Position numbers and translations under genes: made by a program. This document shows positions 18,120-25,971 of a DNA stretch of 52,310 nucleotides, in pieces. Under the pieces are notes generated by a model. The model was not told the DNA's origin. It saw nothing but the letters and a program-made list of their open reading frames with translations, and searched no databases. Source of the stretch: Gemmatimonadota bacterium (GTDB taxonomy: Bacteria; Gemmatimonadota; Gemmatimonadetes; Gemmatimonadales; Gemmatimonadaceae); assembly GCA_028287345.1 (NCBI GenBank), contig JAQBPV010000189.1, positions 1 to 52,310 on the forward strand. The letters are read 5' to 3'. Each line of letters opens with the position of its first letter. Position 1 is the first letter of the stretch.

Positions 18120-18150
18120 CGGCCGGATCATCGAATCGATGATCCGGCCG
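18120..18150 (+). terminator. 15-base perfect inverted repeat, probable terminator
   Basis: A perfect inverted repeat of 15 bases per arm (18120-18134 with 18136-18150, one central base) lies 50 bases after the lipoprotein stop and is followed by TCTGCTTTCG. It would form a long GC-rich hairpin and is the likely end of the lipoprotein transcript. No gene is seen from here to 18328; that gap also has GTATCC-CTCA-GGATAC at 18263-18278. Confidence 0.6.
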
Positions 18151-18327
18151 TCTGCTTTCGTCGACCGCTCGGGCCTGCTCGGTTGCCAGCGAGTTGCAAT
18201 TGGATGAAGAACGACTTATGTACTAAACCGTACAGAGGAAACGACGCCTTCGCCGGCATGGAGTATCCCTCAGGATACCGGCCTTCTTCAGAGCGACGCG
18301 CTCCAATCGTGGAGCTGGGGGTTTGCG

Positions 18328-18564
18328 GTGGCTGGCCTCGCTGGTCGTGTGTTCGCGGACGCTTCGGAGTCTGAATTACGCACGTTCTACTACGACCACG
18401 TGATGTGGTTCGTTCGGGAACGCCCGGCCCCGTCATGGGACGTCAAGCGCACGTCGCACCTCGTCTTCGAATGTGACGTCTGCATTCGGAGAGTGCGCAA
18501 TTTCCCCATGAACTGGCGCGATCTCGGGGCGTGTGAGCTCTACGAGCTGAGTTGGCGAACCTGA
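18328..18564 (+). CDS. Small hypothetical protein, W-LxF-RR-PxxW family, copy 3
   Basis: 78 residues with a GTG start (18328), about 7 bases after a GGGGG. The core reads YYDHVMWFVRERPAPSW, then SHLVFECDVCIRRVRNFPMNW and a helix LGACELYELSW. The order W-x-V-R-E, L-V-F, R-R, P-x-x-W and a final short helix matches the two paralogues at 8227-8853, although overall identity is low. No signal peptide or TM segment. The gene is convergent with the CE12-like esterase and ends 4 bases from its stop. Function unknown; the recurrence of the pattern is the main argument that it is real. Confidence 0.6.
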   Translation: MAGLAGRVFADASESELRTFYYDHVMWFVRERPAPSWDVKRTSHLVFECDVCIRRVRNFPMNWRDLGACELYELSWRT

Positions 18565-18568
18565 GGCG

Positions 18569-19417
18569 CTACTGCGCGCAGGCTTTCGCTGCAGCGTCAC
18601 CGCTGCGCATGTAGGCGTGAACCGGGTTTGGCAAGCGCGAGAGCGTCGACGCGACGACGCGCGCACTGAGCTTCGCGCCGTCCAGTGTGGTGTGCACCCG
18701 ATCGCTCACGAAGAACGGCTTCACTCTGTCTTCACCGAGCGCGTCGTACTCACGTGCGACGAGCTCGTTGAGGTCGATGAAGGCGACGCCCTCCATTCGC
18801 GCCACCTGTTCCGCCCAGAGCGCGAAGTCCTGCTTGTTGCGCAGCACCGCGCCGTTCGCCCAGTTGTTGCCCGGCACACGCGACGCGATGATCGGCATTG
18901 CGCCGCGGGAGCGCGTATCGCTGACGAAACGGCGGAGGTACCAGCCGAACGTGTGCACGACTTCGCGCTGATGCGTGAGCAGGTTGTCGATCTCTTCGCT
19001 CTCCTCGCCCACGCCGTGAATCGTTCCGCGCGCCCGACTCGTGTCGTTGACGGCGCTCGCATCGTTGTGGCCGAACTGCATGATGACCAAATCCCCTCGC
19101 TTGATCATTGGCAGCGTGCGATCCCAATGACCCTGCGTGAGGTAGGTTCGGCTGCTTCGTCCGCCGAGGGCACGGTTCACCACGTTCACACGCGTGGTGT
19201 CGAAGTAGCACGACATCATGTCGCCCCACCCCCATTGCCCGTTGGCGCCATTTCCGCTGCCATTCCGCACCGTGGAATCACCGATGTGAAAAACGGTAGG
19301 GAGTGCCGCGTCGCGCGGAGCCGGCAGCGTCGGTGGCGCGCCCTGCGCCACCACGGCCGGGACATTCGCAGCCACGAGACATACGAGATACACCAGCAGG
19401 AACTTGCGGTTCGTCAT
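18569..19417 (-). CDS. Rhamnogalacturonan acetylesterase-like SGNH hydrolase (CE12-type)
   Basis: 282 residues with a signal peptide (FLLVYLVCLVAANVPAVVAQ). Block I is FHIGDSTVRNG (Ser in GDST), then GWGDMMSCYFD, GGRSSRTYL (oxyanion Gly), block III MQFGHNDAS (Asn), and block V SDRVHTTLDGA with the Asp-His pair. This is the pattern of CE12 enzymes that remove acetyl groups from pectic rhamnogalacturonan or xylan. With the GH9 and GH144-like enzymes nearby it supports life on plant or microbial glycans. The acid/base block reads DRVHTT where many relatives have D-x-T-H, so exact specificity is open. Confidence 0.87.
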   Translation of the reverse strand: MTNRKFLLVYLVCLVAANVPAVVAQGAPPTLPAPRDAALPTVFHIGDSTVRNGSGNGANGQWGWGDMMSCYFDTTRVNVVNRALGGRSSRTYLTQGHWDRTLPMIKRGDLVIMQFGHNDASAVNDTSRARGTIHGVGEESEEIDNLLTHQREVVHTFGWYLRRFVSDTRSRGAMPIIASRVPGNNWANGAVLRNKQDFALWAEQVARMEGVAFIDLNELVAREYDALGEDRVKPFFVSDRVHTTLDGAKLSARVVASTLSRLPNPVHAYMRSGDAAAKACAQ

Positions 19418-19491
19418 GCTGCGCTCGACGGGATGTTCGGAAGGGAACTACAAAACCGACTTTTCGCCGGTGACCACTGCTGACCTTGTGC

Positions 19492-19902
19492 CTAAGGCAC
19501 CAATTGAAATCCGGCTATCGAGAAGTGTTCGTCCAGGCTCAGGGCCTGTCGAATTCCCCGCTCCCGCATCACCTCGAAGCTGACGGCATCCGCAATGCTC
19601 AACGCTTTATCTGTGAATCGCCGGAGCCAGAGATCGACGGCAGCACGCTCCAGATCGCGATCCACGAAGACGATGTGGTGCGACGCATCCTGATACAGGC
19701 TGTCGAGAAAGTGCAGCCCTTCCTGCGCGCCGCGATAACGACTCAGGAGGATGTGCATCTCAGCCACCACGAGGTTCGTCGTGACCAATTGCCGCCCGCC
19801 TTCGATCCATTTGCTGTAAGCGACCCGAGCCTGCGCGTGCTTCGCTTCCTTGGGACTGAGGGCGGCAAACCAGCCCGACGTGTCCAGGAACGCCGGTTTC
19901 AC
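19492..19902 (-). CDS. PIN-domain toxin (VapC-like)
   Basis: 136 residues, a PIN-domain ribonuclease. The acidic metal-binding set is visible: Asp7 (FLDTSGW), Glu48 (VVAEMHIL), Asp105 (SIADAVSF) and Asp124 (SLDEHF). VapC toxins cleave tRNA or rRNA when freed from their antitoxin. It overlaps the upstream antitoxin gene by 4 bases (ATGA), the standard layout of these modules. Length and residues are complete, so it is probably active. There is no sign of a mobile element around it, although such modules move readily. Confidence 0.9.
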   Translation of the reverse strand: MKPAFLDTSGWFAALSPKEAKHAQARVAYSKWIEGGRQLVTTNLVVAEMHILLSRYRGAQEGLHFLDSLYQDASHHIVFVDRDLERAAVDLWLRRFTDKALSIADAVSFEVMRERGIRQALSLDEHFSIAGFQLVP

Positions 19903-20189
19903 CGGCGCTTTTTCGGCGACGCGAGATAACTCTCGGCAAGCACGGCGTCATGGTCCAACGTCACCGCAGACGGCCACGGGCCTGCGCTGCTCTCCGCGAG
20001 AAAGCGCAGCATCGGCGCGACCGCACCCTGTTGCTCACGCGCAAAGCTCTTGATGCCGCGCCGCAGAATTTCAGCCTTCGACAGGCCTGCTTCCTCGGCA
20101 AGGCGGATCAGGAGGGCGCTGTCGTCAGGCTCGAGATACACCTGTACTGGCTCGCGCACGAGGCCGGAGCGACGCGGGGACTTTGGCAT
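19899..20189 (-). CDS. Ribbon-helix-helix antitoxin (VapB-like)
   Basis: 96 residues. The N-terminal half (REPVQVYLEPDDSALLIRLAEEAGLSKAEILRRGIKSF) is a ribbon-helix-helix DNA-binding unit, and the C-terminal part should clamp the PIN toxin. It is first in the operon and normally represses its own promoter together with the toxin. The ATG at 20189 sits exactly where transcription should start from the promoter described at 20196-20224, so the message is probably leaderless; GAAGGC immediately before the ATG is too close for a normal ribosome site. Confidence 0.88.
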   Translation of the reverse strand: MPKSPRRSGLVREPVQVYLEPDDSALLIRLAEEAGLSKAEILRRGIKSFAREQQGAVAPMLRFLAESSAGPWPSAVTLDHDAVLAESYLASPKKRR

Positions 20190-20195
20190 GCCTTC

Positions 20196-20224
20196 ATTTT
20201 AGGGCACTAACTACATTTGATCAA
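20196..20224 (-). promoter_or_regulatory. vapBC promoter, predicted leaderless
   Basis: On the minus strand TTGATC (20219-20224) and TAAAAT (20196-20201) are separated by exactly 17 bases. Six bases separate the -10 from the antitoxin ATG, which places +1 at its A. The -35 lies in an 8-base palindrome TTGATCAA (20217-20224), a plausible site for autorepression by the antitoxin. Confidence 0.6.
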
Positions 20225-20244
20225 GTACCTTTAGCTTGCAGCCG

Positions 20245-20555
20245 TCATTTTTTGGTTGCAGCCGCGGCGTACAGGTGTCGGCTCGCGGCGCGGCGATCGT
20301 ACTCGACGAGGAGCACCTGTCCGCCTCGCTTCACCGCCCCCACCAATTGCCCGAGCACCGCATCGGCGGCGCGAACGAAGTGCAATGAGTTCGCGAACAG
20401 ACATCGCGCTCGATTGCGTAGATGCGCGAACCACCACCGAGGATCTCGGCCAGCGCGCGCGTGAACACGCCGTCGGCCGCACCGAAGTCGGCCCATGTCT
20501 CGCCGCGTGTGCGGATGGCGCTGCGAAGCAGGTTCACGGCCGTGCGGGAGTCCAC
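20245..20555 (-). pseudogene. Class I SAM methyltransferase, internal deletions
   Basis: The start (SRTAVNLLRSAI) leads to a proper SAM-binding motif I (ETWADFGAADGVFTRALAEIL) and motif II acid (RIYAIERD). Immediately after ERD the sequence jumps, in another frame, to ANSLHFVRAADAVLGQLVGAVKRGGQVLLVEYDRRAASR, the normal later part of such an enzyme. It then jumps in frame to a terminal LYAAAATKK. Residues expected between ERD and ANSLHFV, and between AASR and LYAA, are missing. I infer two deletions, the first also shifting the frame. It begins 3 bases after the amidohydrolase stop, so it was once cotranscribed. Not functional as read. Confidence 0.75.
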
Positions 20556-20558
20556 GCC

Positions 20559-21911
20559 CTACGGCTTCCCCCGCGTCAGCAATCGCTTGCGATCGGCGGC
20601 GTCGAACAGGCGCCCGTTCGCCACGACGGCCGAAATGCGTCTTGTGTTGCGGATGTCGGTGAGGGGGTTGGCGTCGAGCAACACGAGGTCGGCCAGTTTG
20701 CCCACTTCAACGGTTCCCGCCGAGTCCATGGCGAAGTAGCGCGCCGGCTCGAACGTCGCCGCGCGCAATACCTCGAACGGCGACATCCCGCCACGTGATA
20801 ACATGAGGAGCTCTTCGTGCAGGCCGAAGCCCGGTGGGCTGTTGCGGAGTGGCGCATCCGTGCCCGTGAGGATGTGCACGCCCGCGCGCTGCATCGTCGC
20901 CACCTGAGCCATCCGCTTCGCGAGCATTGCTCCGCCGACGGAGTCCGCGCCTACGGGGATGCTGTCCGGCATCGGGAAAATCTGGGCGACGAACCGTCGC
21001 AGCGAGTCGGGCAGGTACTGCGCGAGTGAGTCACCAGGCACGCCTCGGTTGGGCCAGTTCGCCACTTCCACCTGCGCGACGAACGTCGGCGTCACCCACG
21101 TGTTGTTGCGGACGAATCGCGCGTACAGTGGCGCGAGACTCTCGGACGTGCATCGCCCGAGAGCGCCCTGCACAGGGAATCTCGGCGCGAGCGCAATGGA
21201 TTCGGCGGGCGTGCACGGCGCCGGAATCGCCAACAGGTGTTCGATGCTGCGCTGTCCGGAGTCAGATGCCGCGGCTGAACCCACCGCGCGCGACACGTGG
21301 CCCGCGAAGGCAATTCCGCGCTCGCGCGCTCGGCGCGCGATGGCGAAGTACGTCGGCGGTGTGAGCTGGCCGTGCACCTTCACGAAGTCGACGCCGAGTG
21401 CGATGAGTGAATCGACGCCGGCGCGTCCTTCGTCGGGCGTGCGCGTGAGCAGGTGGGCGATGGGGACGTCGCCGCCCTCGAGATACGGTCCCGATGCGAT
21501 GATGCGCGGGCCGACGAGTGCACCGCGCGCGATGTCGCCGCGCCACGACTTGATCGTCGCCCAGTCGCTGGCCATGTCGCGCACACCGGTGACTCCATTC
21601 GCGATGTAGAGCGCGAGCAGGTCGCGTCCGCCCACTGTCACCGTGTGGACGTGCATGTCCCACAGCCCGGGGATGAGAAACTTCCCTCGCCCGTCGATGA
21701 CGCGTGCGCCAGCGGGAACCCGCACCGACGCGGCTGCAGCGGCGGCGATGATATGCGTTCCGCGCGTGATGACCGTCTGGTCTCGGCGCGGCAGCGAATC
21801 GCGCGCGTCGATGACGTCCACGTGTGTGATGGCGACGACGCTCTGTGACGTGGCGGGCATTGCGCGGAGCGTCAGCGCCGCAGCGAGGAGAAGAACGAGT
21901 CGGCGCGTCAT
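20559..21911 (-). CDS. Exported amidohydrolase-family protein
   Basis: 450 residues with a signal peptide (LVLLLAAALTLRAMPATSQS). The metal-dependent amidohydrolase barrel is recognised by DMHVHT (the HxH ligands) after FLIPGLW, VDFVKVHG (Lys), AGHVSRAV and SIEHLLA (His ligands), and TGTDAP (Asp). The C-terminal LADLVLLDANPLTDIRNT is the usual closing beta domain. It is similar to the imidazolonepropionase/prolidase-like secreted amidohydrolases common in soil bacteria, probably hydrolysing a cyclic amide or dipeptide in the periplasm. Next on the strand is the damaged methyltransferase, 3 bases on. Confidence 0.88.
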   Translation of the reverse strand: MTRRLVLLLAAALTLRAMPATSQSVVAITHVDVIDARDSLPRRDQTVITRGTHIIAAAAAASVRVPAGARVIDGRGKFLIPGLWDMHVHTVTVGGRDLLALYIANGVTGVRDMASDWATIKSWRGDIARGALVGPRIIASGPYLEGGDVPIAHLLTRTPDEGRAGVDSLIALGVDFVKVHGQLTPPTYFAIARRARERGIAFAGHVSRAVGSAAASDSGQRSIEHLLAIPAPCTPAESIALAPRFPVQGALGRCTSESLAPLYARFVRNNTWVTPTFVAQVEVANWPNRGVPGDSLAQYLPDSLRRFVAQIFPMPDSIPVGADSVGGAMLAKRMAQVATMQRAGVHILTGTDAPLRNSPPGFGLHEELLMLSRGGMSPFEVLRAATFEPARYFAMDSAGTVEVGKLADLVLLDANPLTDIRNTRRISAVVANGRLFDAADRKRLLTRGKP

Positions 21912-21950
21912 GCGTCAAACGGACATGCGCAGCGAAGAGAGCGCAAGCGT

Positions 21951-22661
21951 CTACCGCATCGCCATGTATTTCTTTCGCTCGTTTTCCGTGAACTTCTCGA
22001 TGGCATAGCGCAATGCGGTGCGCGGCATCGTCGCAGCGTGGCGCTCGAGAAAGGCCCGTTCGGTGTCGATGTCACGATTGCCGACTTCCCGCAGCATCCA
22101 GCCGACCGCCTTGTGAATCAGGTCGTGCTCGTCGCCGAGCAATCGTTCGGCGATCGCGAGCGTCGGCTGGAAGTTGCGCTGCTTGATCGTGGCGAATGTC
22201 GCGATGATCGCGATGCGTCGTTCCCAGAGCGCTTTCGAGCGCCCGAGTCGCTCGAGCATCCGTATGTCCTTCCCATTGATGTGCGTTCCGACGAGTTCCT
22301 CGGCTGATGTGTCGACGAGGTCCCAGTTGTTCACATAGGCAGTGTTCGCTAGATACGCACGGTGAAGGGCGATCCCTTCGTCGGGCTCGGCGCGCTCGTG
22401 TGCGTCGACGAGGATGAGGAGTGCGACGAGACGCTCCTCGTGCCATGGCGAGTGCAGGAGCTCGAGCGTATCCGCGAGGAGCAGACCGCGGTTCGTGCGG
22501 GCGATCTTTCGCAGTACCGGGACGGCGATGCCAAGGAACTTGTCGCCGGCGCCGTATTGGCCGGGCGAGGTCTTGAAGAATCGCGCGACGCTCGCGGCGC
22601 GTTCGAGGTCGGCCTTGCTGCGAATGGTATCGTGGATGCTTCGAAGCTGCGTGGCGGGCAT
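21951..22661 (-). CDS. DNA alkylation repair protein, AlkD-like
   Basis: 236 residues of HEAT-like helical repeats, typical of the AlkC/AlkD DNA glycosylase superfamily that removes N3- and N7-alkylated purines. Recognisable parts are GIAVPVLRKIAR, the motif YVNNWDLVDTSAEE (Trp and Asp of the AlkD active cleft), SKALWERRIAIIATFATI (Trp-x-x-Arg-Arg) and DLIHKAVGWMLREVG near the end. All key aromatic and acidic positions seem kept, so it is probably active. It acts on cytoplasmic DNA. A small uncertain frame lies directly upstream at 12 bases. Confidence 0.92.
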   Translation of the reverse strand: MPATQLRSIHDTIRSKADLERAASVARFFKTSPGQYGAGDKFLGIAVPVLRKIARTNRGLLLADTLELLHSPWHEERLVALLILVDAHERAEPDEGIALHRAYLANTAYVNNWDLVDTSAEELVGTHINGKDIRMLERLGRSKALWERRIAIIATFATIKQRNFQPTLAIAERLLGDEHDLIHKAVGWMLREVGNRDIDTERAFLERHAATMPRTALRYAIEKFTENERKKYMAMR

Positions 22662-22673
22662 GCAGAAAGGCGA

Positions 22674-22883
22674 TCAGGCGGCGCGCGGTCGGTCGAACCT
22701 TCGTAGCTTCTTGTCGATGCGCGAGAAGTACGCGAGCGGATCGATCCTCAGCGGCGTTCGCGCGCGCGTCCAGCGTCGTCTGATCGGAGGCATGGCCAAA
22801 GTCTGCTCGGCGCGTGAGAGTCTTGGCAAGAGCGCACGTCCGAGGATGCGCCGCTGAATCCCTCGGTGTGAACCGCGAACCAT
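22674..22883 (-). CDS. Uncertain small basic ORF upstream of alkD-like gene
   Basis: A 69-codon ATG frame ending 12 bases before the AlkD-like start. The product is strongly Arg-rich (PPIRRRWTRARTPLRIDP, then AYFSRIDKKLRRFDRPRAA). No domain is recognised. Spacing suits a leader or coupled gene, but in DNA of this GC content a chance frame of this size is common, and it may be the worn end of an older gene. Reported with low confidence so that the 285-base gap is described. Confidence 0.25.
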   Translation of the reverse strand: MVRGSHRGIQRRILGRALLPRLSRAEQTLAMPPIRRRWTRARTPLRIDPLAYFSRIDKKLRRFDRPRAA

Positions 22884-22946
22884 CCCTGACCCTGAAGCGT
22901 TCTTTCAGTAATCGGCGGCGAAGCGTATCAACATCCAAGGAGACAT

Positions 22947-23777
22947 ATGGCCACAATCACTGTCGGGCGCGAGAACTCAGCTGACATCGAGCTCTACTAC
23001 GAGGACCACGGCTCGGGCAAGCCGGTCGTGCTCATTCACGGCTATCCGCTCAACGGCGCGTCGTGGGAGAAGCAGACCACTGCACTCCTGGCCGCGGGGC
23101 ACCGCGTCATCACCTACGATCGCCGAGGGTTCGGGAAGTCGAGCCAGCCGACGGTTGGCTACGACTACGACACCTTTACCGAAGACCTTCGCAAGGTCGT
23201 GACGACGCTCGAGCTGGATGACTTCGCGCTCGCTGGATTCTCGATGGGTGGTGGAGAGGTCGTTCGCTACTTCGGGAAGTATGGATCGAAGGGAGTACGC
23301 AAGGCGGCGATTCTCTCTGGCGTGCCGCCGTACCTCCTCAAGGCGCCGGACAATCCCGAGGGCGTTCCGATCGACGTCTTCAATGGCATCGAGAGCGCCA
23401 TCACTGCCGATCGATACGCGTTCTTTACGGGCTTCTTCGGCAACTTCTACAACCTCGATGTTGAATTGGGCAAGCGCATCAGCGACGAGGTCGTGAAGAG
23501 CAGCTGGAATGTCGCGACGCACAGTTCGGCGACGGCGTCGCTGGCCTGTGTGGCGACCTGGTACACGGACTTTCGAAAGGACGTCGCTCGCGTGGACGTA
23601 CCGACGCTCGTCATGCACGGCGACGCCGATCGGATCGTTCCCATCGCATCGAGCGGCGCGCGCACCGCGCAGTTGATCAAGGGTGCGAAATATGTCGTCG
23701 TCAAAGGCGCACCGCATGGCATGCTGTGGACGCACGCCAGGGAAGTAAATGACGAGCTCGTGAAGTTTCTCTCGTGA
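22947..23777 (+). CDS. Alpha/beta hydrolase, non-haem chloroperoxidase-like
   Basis: 276 residues, starting at the ATG at 22947 behind AAGGAG. The catalytic triad is clear: nucleophile in GFSMGG, Asp in MHGDADRIVP, His in GAPHGMLW. HGYPLNGASWEK gives the oxyanion region and YDRRGFGKSS is typical of the cofactor-free chloroperoxidase/aryl esterase group. It is cytoplasmic, with no signal peptide. These enzymes hydrolyse esters and in vitro perhydrolyse acids. A second alpha/beta hydrolase follows 30 bases downstream on the same strand and both have strong ribosome sites, so they form a small operon. Confidence 0.92.
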   Translation: MATITVGRENSADIELYYEDHGSGKPVVLIHGYPLNGASWEKQTTALLAAGHRVITYDRRGFGKSSQPTVGYDYDTFTEDLRKVVTTLELDDFALAGFSMGGGEVVRYFGKYGSKGVRKAAILSGVPPYLLKAPDNPEGVPIDVFNGIESAITADRYAFFTGFFGNFYNLDVELGKRISDEVVKSSWNVATHSSATASLACVATWYTDFRKDVARVDVPTLVMHGDADRIVPIASSGARTAQLIKGAKYVVVKGAPHGMLWTHAREVNDELVKFLS

Positions 23778-23807
23778 AGTAGAACATTTGCCTCAAGGAG
23801 CATTACG

Positions 23808-24677
23808 ATGACCGCCACGACCACTGAAAGCACTGCAGCAACCATCACCGAGCACGAAGCGCAGGAGGTCGAGCGGGCCAACGCGACGGGGCTGCAACCC
23901 GTCGTCCTCGTGCACGGACTGTGGCTGCTGCCGAGTAGCTGGGATCGATGGGCGGCGCTGTTCGAGGCGAACGGCTACACCGCTCTGACGCCGGGTTGGC
24001 CGGACGATCCAGCGACGGTCGAGGAAGCGAACGCGCACCCCGAAGTCATGGCGCACAAGACCGTTGGGCAGGTGGCCGATCACTTCGATGAGATCATTCG
24101 CGGCCTCCACAAAAAGCCGGCGCTCATCGGACATTCATTCGGCGGACTGCTCGTGCAGATTCTTGCCGGGCGCGGATTGGGCGCAGCTACCGTTGCCATC
24201 GATCCGGCTCCTTTTCGCGGCGTGCTTCCCCTGCCCTTCTCCGCGCTCAAGTCGGCATGGCCGGTGCTTGGCAATCCAGCCAATCGCAACCGTGCCATTC
24301 CACTCACGTACGAGCAGTTCCGCTTTGGCTTCGCGAACGCGGTGACGGAGACTGAGGCGAAGGAACTGTACGAGACGTTCGCTGTTCCGGCGTCAGGAGC
24401 ACCGCTCTTTCAGGCGGCGGCGGCAAACCTCAACCCGTGGACGGAAGCGAAGGTCGACACGGAGAACCCGGAGCGCGGTCCGCTGCTGATCGTCTCTGGT
24501 GAAAAGGATCACACCGTTCCGTGGTCGATCGCGAACGCGTCGTTCAAGCAGCAGCAGGACAACGTCGGCGTGACGGAGATCGTCGAGATGAAGAACCGCG
24601 GTCATGCGCTGACGATCGACAGCGGGTGGAGCGAAGTGGCAGCGACGGCACTGGCATTCATCAAGCGGTTCGCCTAA
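23808..24677 (+). CDS. Alpha/beta hydrolase
   Basis: 289 residues, preceded by AAGGAGCATTACG. The nucleophile elbow is IGHSFGGLL, the acid is probably in VSGEKDHTVPW and the His in NRGHALTIDSGW. VVLVHGLWLLPSSWDRW carries the HG oxyanion motif. There is no signal peptide. The fold is close to the preceding hydrolase but the two are not recent duplicates. The N-terminal ~25 residues are Thr/Glu-rich and probably disordered. Substrate unknown; plausible roles are ester or lactone hydrolysis in detoxification. A stem-loop at 24704-24729 ends the unit. Confidence 0.88.
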   Translation: MTATTTESTAATITEHEAQEVERANATGLQPVVLVHGLWLLPSSWDRWAALFEANGYTALTPGWPDDPATVEEANAHPEVMAHKTVGQVADHFDEIIRGLHKKPALIGHSFGGLLVQILAGRGLGAATVAIDPAPFRGVLPLPFSALKSAWPVLGNPANRNRAIPLTYEQFRFGFANAVTETEAKELYETFAVPASGAPLFQAAAANLNPWTEAKVDTENPERGPLLIVSGEKDHTVPWSIANASFKQQQDNVGVTEIVEMKNRGHALTIDSGWSEVAATALAFIKRFA

Positions 24678-24703
24678 GAGAGGGCGAGTTCCCGCTCAGA
24701 CGC

Positions 24704-24729
24704 GGCAGCCAAGCATACGTTTGGCTGCC
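24704..24729. terminator. Convergent stem-loop between hydrolase and membrane protein genes
   Basis: GGCAGCCAA (24704-24712) pairs perfectly with TTGGCTGCC (24721-24729) around an 8-base loop. It lies in the 94-base gap between the convergent genes ending at 24677 and 24772 and could serve both strands; no long T-run. Confidence 0.55.
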
Positions 24730-24771
24730 TGTGCGTGCTGTCGGAACCCGATGCATCGCACTGCGTTCGCG

Positions 24772-25371
24772 TCATGCAATCGCGCGCGCCGACTGGCCCC
24801 GCCCAAGGCGAAGAAAGAGCAACAGCGCGATCGGGAAAGCGATGCCCAGTAGTGTCGAGAAGATCGACATCCGCGACATCACTACACCGATCAACACGAA
24901 CACCCCGATGCACGTGACCGCAGCGGCCACCGCGAGTGCTGGCGCTCGCGCTGAGCGGACAGCTTGTGCGATGCCCGCGGCGAGGAGCAAAATGCCCGCG
25001 ACAATACCCAACGTCACGGACAGCAGCGCGGAAGCATCGAGGCCCGCTGCGGAAGCCGCGCGACCCTCGACGAGTGAGTTCACGATTTCGAACACGCCGA
25101 TGAGGATCGACAGAATTGCCATCGTCTTTCGCATCGCAATGCCCTCCAGGGCCTCGTCGTTCATTTGCCACCACGCCAACCACGATTCCACGCGCAGTGT
25201 CGGCGCGCTGCGCGCCACATCCCAACCGCACTCTGCCCAGAAGCGCAATCCGCGATGACCCGCGCGCCGCTGATCGCGAAAGATCATCCTCATCTCCCGA
25301 CCGTACGCCGCGCGAAAGTCCCTCGGGTAGGCGCGCAGCAGGAACTCGAAGATCCACTCGGGAGCGCTCAT
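24772..25371 (-). CDS. PadR-linked membrane protein with permease-prefix-like domain
   Basis: 199 residues. The N-terminal ~75 residues (FEFLLRAYPRDFRAAYGREMRMIFRDQRR) resemble the permease-prefix domain that heads MacB-like transporters in Acidobacteria and Gemmatimonadota. Then come about four TM segments (AILSILIGVFEIVNSL, LSVTLGIVAGILLLAAGIAQAV, ALAVAAAVTCIGVFVLIGVVM, LGIAFPIALLLFLRL). It is not a full transporter. The gene overlaps padR by 4 bases (ATGA), so regulator and membrane protein are made together; a role in sensing or resisting membrane-active compounds is inferred from that pairing. Confidence 0.72.
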   Translation of the reverse strand: MSAPEWIFEFLLRAYPRDFRAAYGREMRMIFRDQRRAGHRGLRFWAECGWDVARSAPTLRVESWLAWWQMNDEALEGIAMRKTMAILSILIGVFEIVNSLVEGRAASAAGLDASALLSVTLGIVAGILLLAAGIAQAVRSARAPALAVAAAVTCIGVFVLIGVVMSRMSIFSTLLGIAFPIALLLFLRLGRGQSARAIA

Positions 25372-25742
25372 GCCGGCCTCACGCCAATGAGCTTCTTCTG
25401 TCGGGCGACGCGCACCACGGCTTCGAGACGTCGCGCTTCCGCCTTGGCGACGGACAGCCCGAACTTGGTGATGCGGTAATAGCGCCGCCGTTCGTCGTCC
25501 ATCTCGGGGTCGGTTCGCTCGGCACTCTCCTCGACGAGCCCTTCCTCCAGCAATCGCTTGAGCGATCCATAGAGGGTCCCCGCACCGAGCCGCACGGTGT
25601 GATCGCTGCGCTCGGTGACTTCCGTCATGATTGCGTATCCATGACGCTCGCCGTCCACCAGCGCCATGAGGATCTGGAACGTCGCCGGCGTGAGCGGCAG
25701 GTACGATTCGGGAGTTCGGCCTGTCGCCGCAGATTTCGCCAT
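25368..25742 (-). CDS. PadR-family transcriptional regulator
   Basis: 124 residues. The winged helix-turn-helix is seen in LTPATFQILMALVDGERHGYAIMTEV, followed by the wing VRLGAGTLYGSLKRLLEEGLVEES and RRYYRITKFGLSVAKAEARRLEAVV, the PadR signature with a short dimerisation helix (PadR-s1 type). Such repressors release DNA upon binding phenolics, drugs or lipids and commonly repress their own operon. Two overlapping palindromes at 25785-25817 lie 43-75 bases upstream of its start and are its likely targets. Confidence 0.9.
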   Translation of the reverse strand: MAKSAATGRTPESYLPLTPATFQILMALVDGERHGYAIMTEVTERSDHTVRLGAGTLYGSLKRLLEEGLVEESAERTDPEMDDERRRYYRITKFGLSVAKAEARRLEAVVRVARQKKLIGVRPA

Positions 25743-25784
25743 CGTCGCCTCGCGTGCTGCCAGTTCGTACTCAGTCGAGTGTCG

Positions 25785-25817
25785 CTATATCGCGCGCCGA
25801 TATAGATGACAATCTAT
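25785..25817. promoter_or_regulatory. Two overlapping palindromes, probable PadR operator
   Basis: CTATATCG-CGCGC-CGATATAG (25785-25805) is a perfect 8-base inverted repeat. ATAGAT-GACA-ATCTAT (25802-25817) is a perfect 6-base one overlapping its right end. This AT-rich block stands out in GC-rich DNA between padR (minus) and the GH144-like gene (plus), and fits the ATAT-rich dyads bound by PadR proteins. Confidence 0.55.
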
Positions 25818-25971
25818 CAGGTGTGCCGATCGTGTCAACTGGGCTGAATCCGAGCTATCGATGCGCGGCGTCTGTGTGTCCACGGCCGGCAGAGCGTCGA
25901 CCAGTGCGAGTGCGCATCTTTGAGTACCGTTCTGACAGATTCGCGCTCGCCGTCTCCACCAGCACAGCCTG

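Noticed and set aside
22072-22956. 294-codon minus-strand frame over the AlkD-like gene
   Set aside because: Arg/His-rich and out of frame with a recognisable AlkD-like protein.
24674-25357. 227-codon minus-strand frame beside the PadR-linked membrane gene
   Set aside because: Overlaps the 199-residue membrane protein in another frame, and the coupled ATGA with padR supports the latter.
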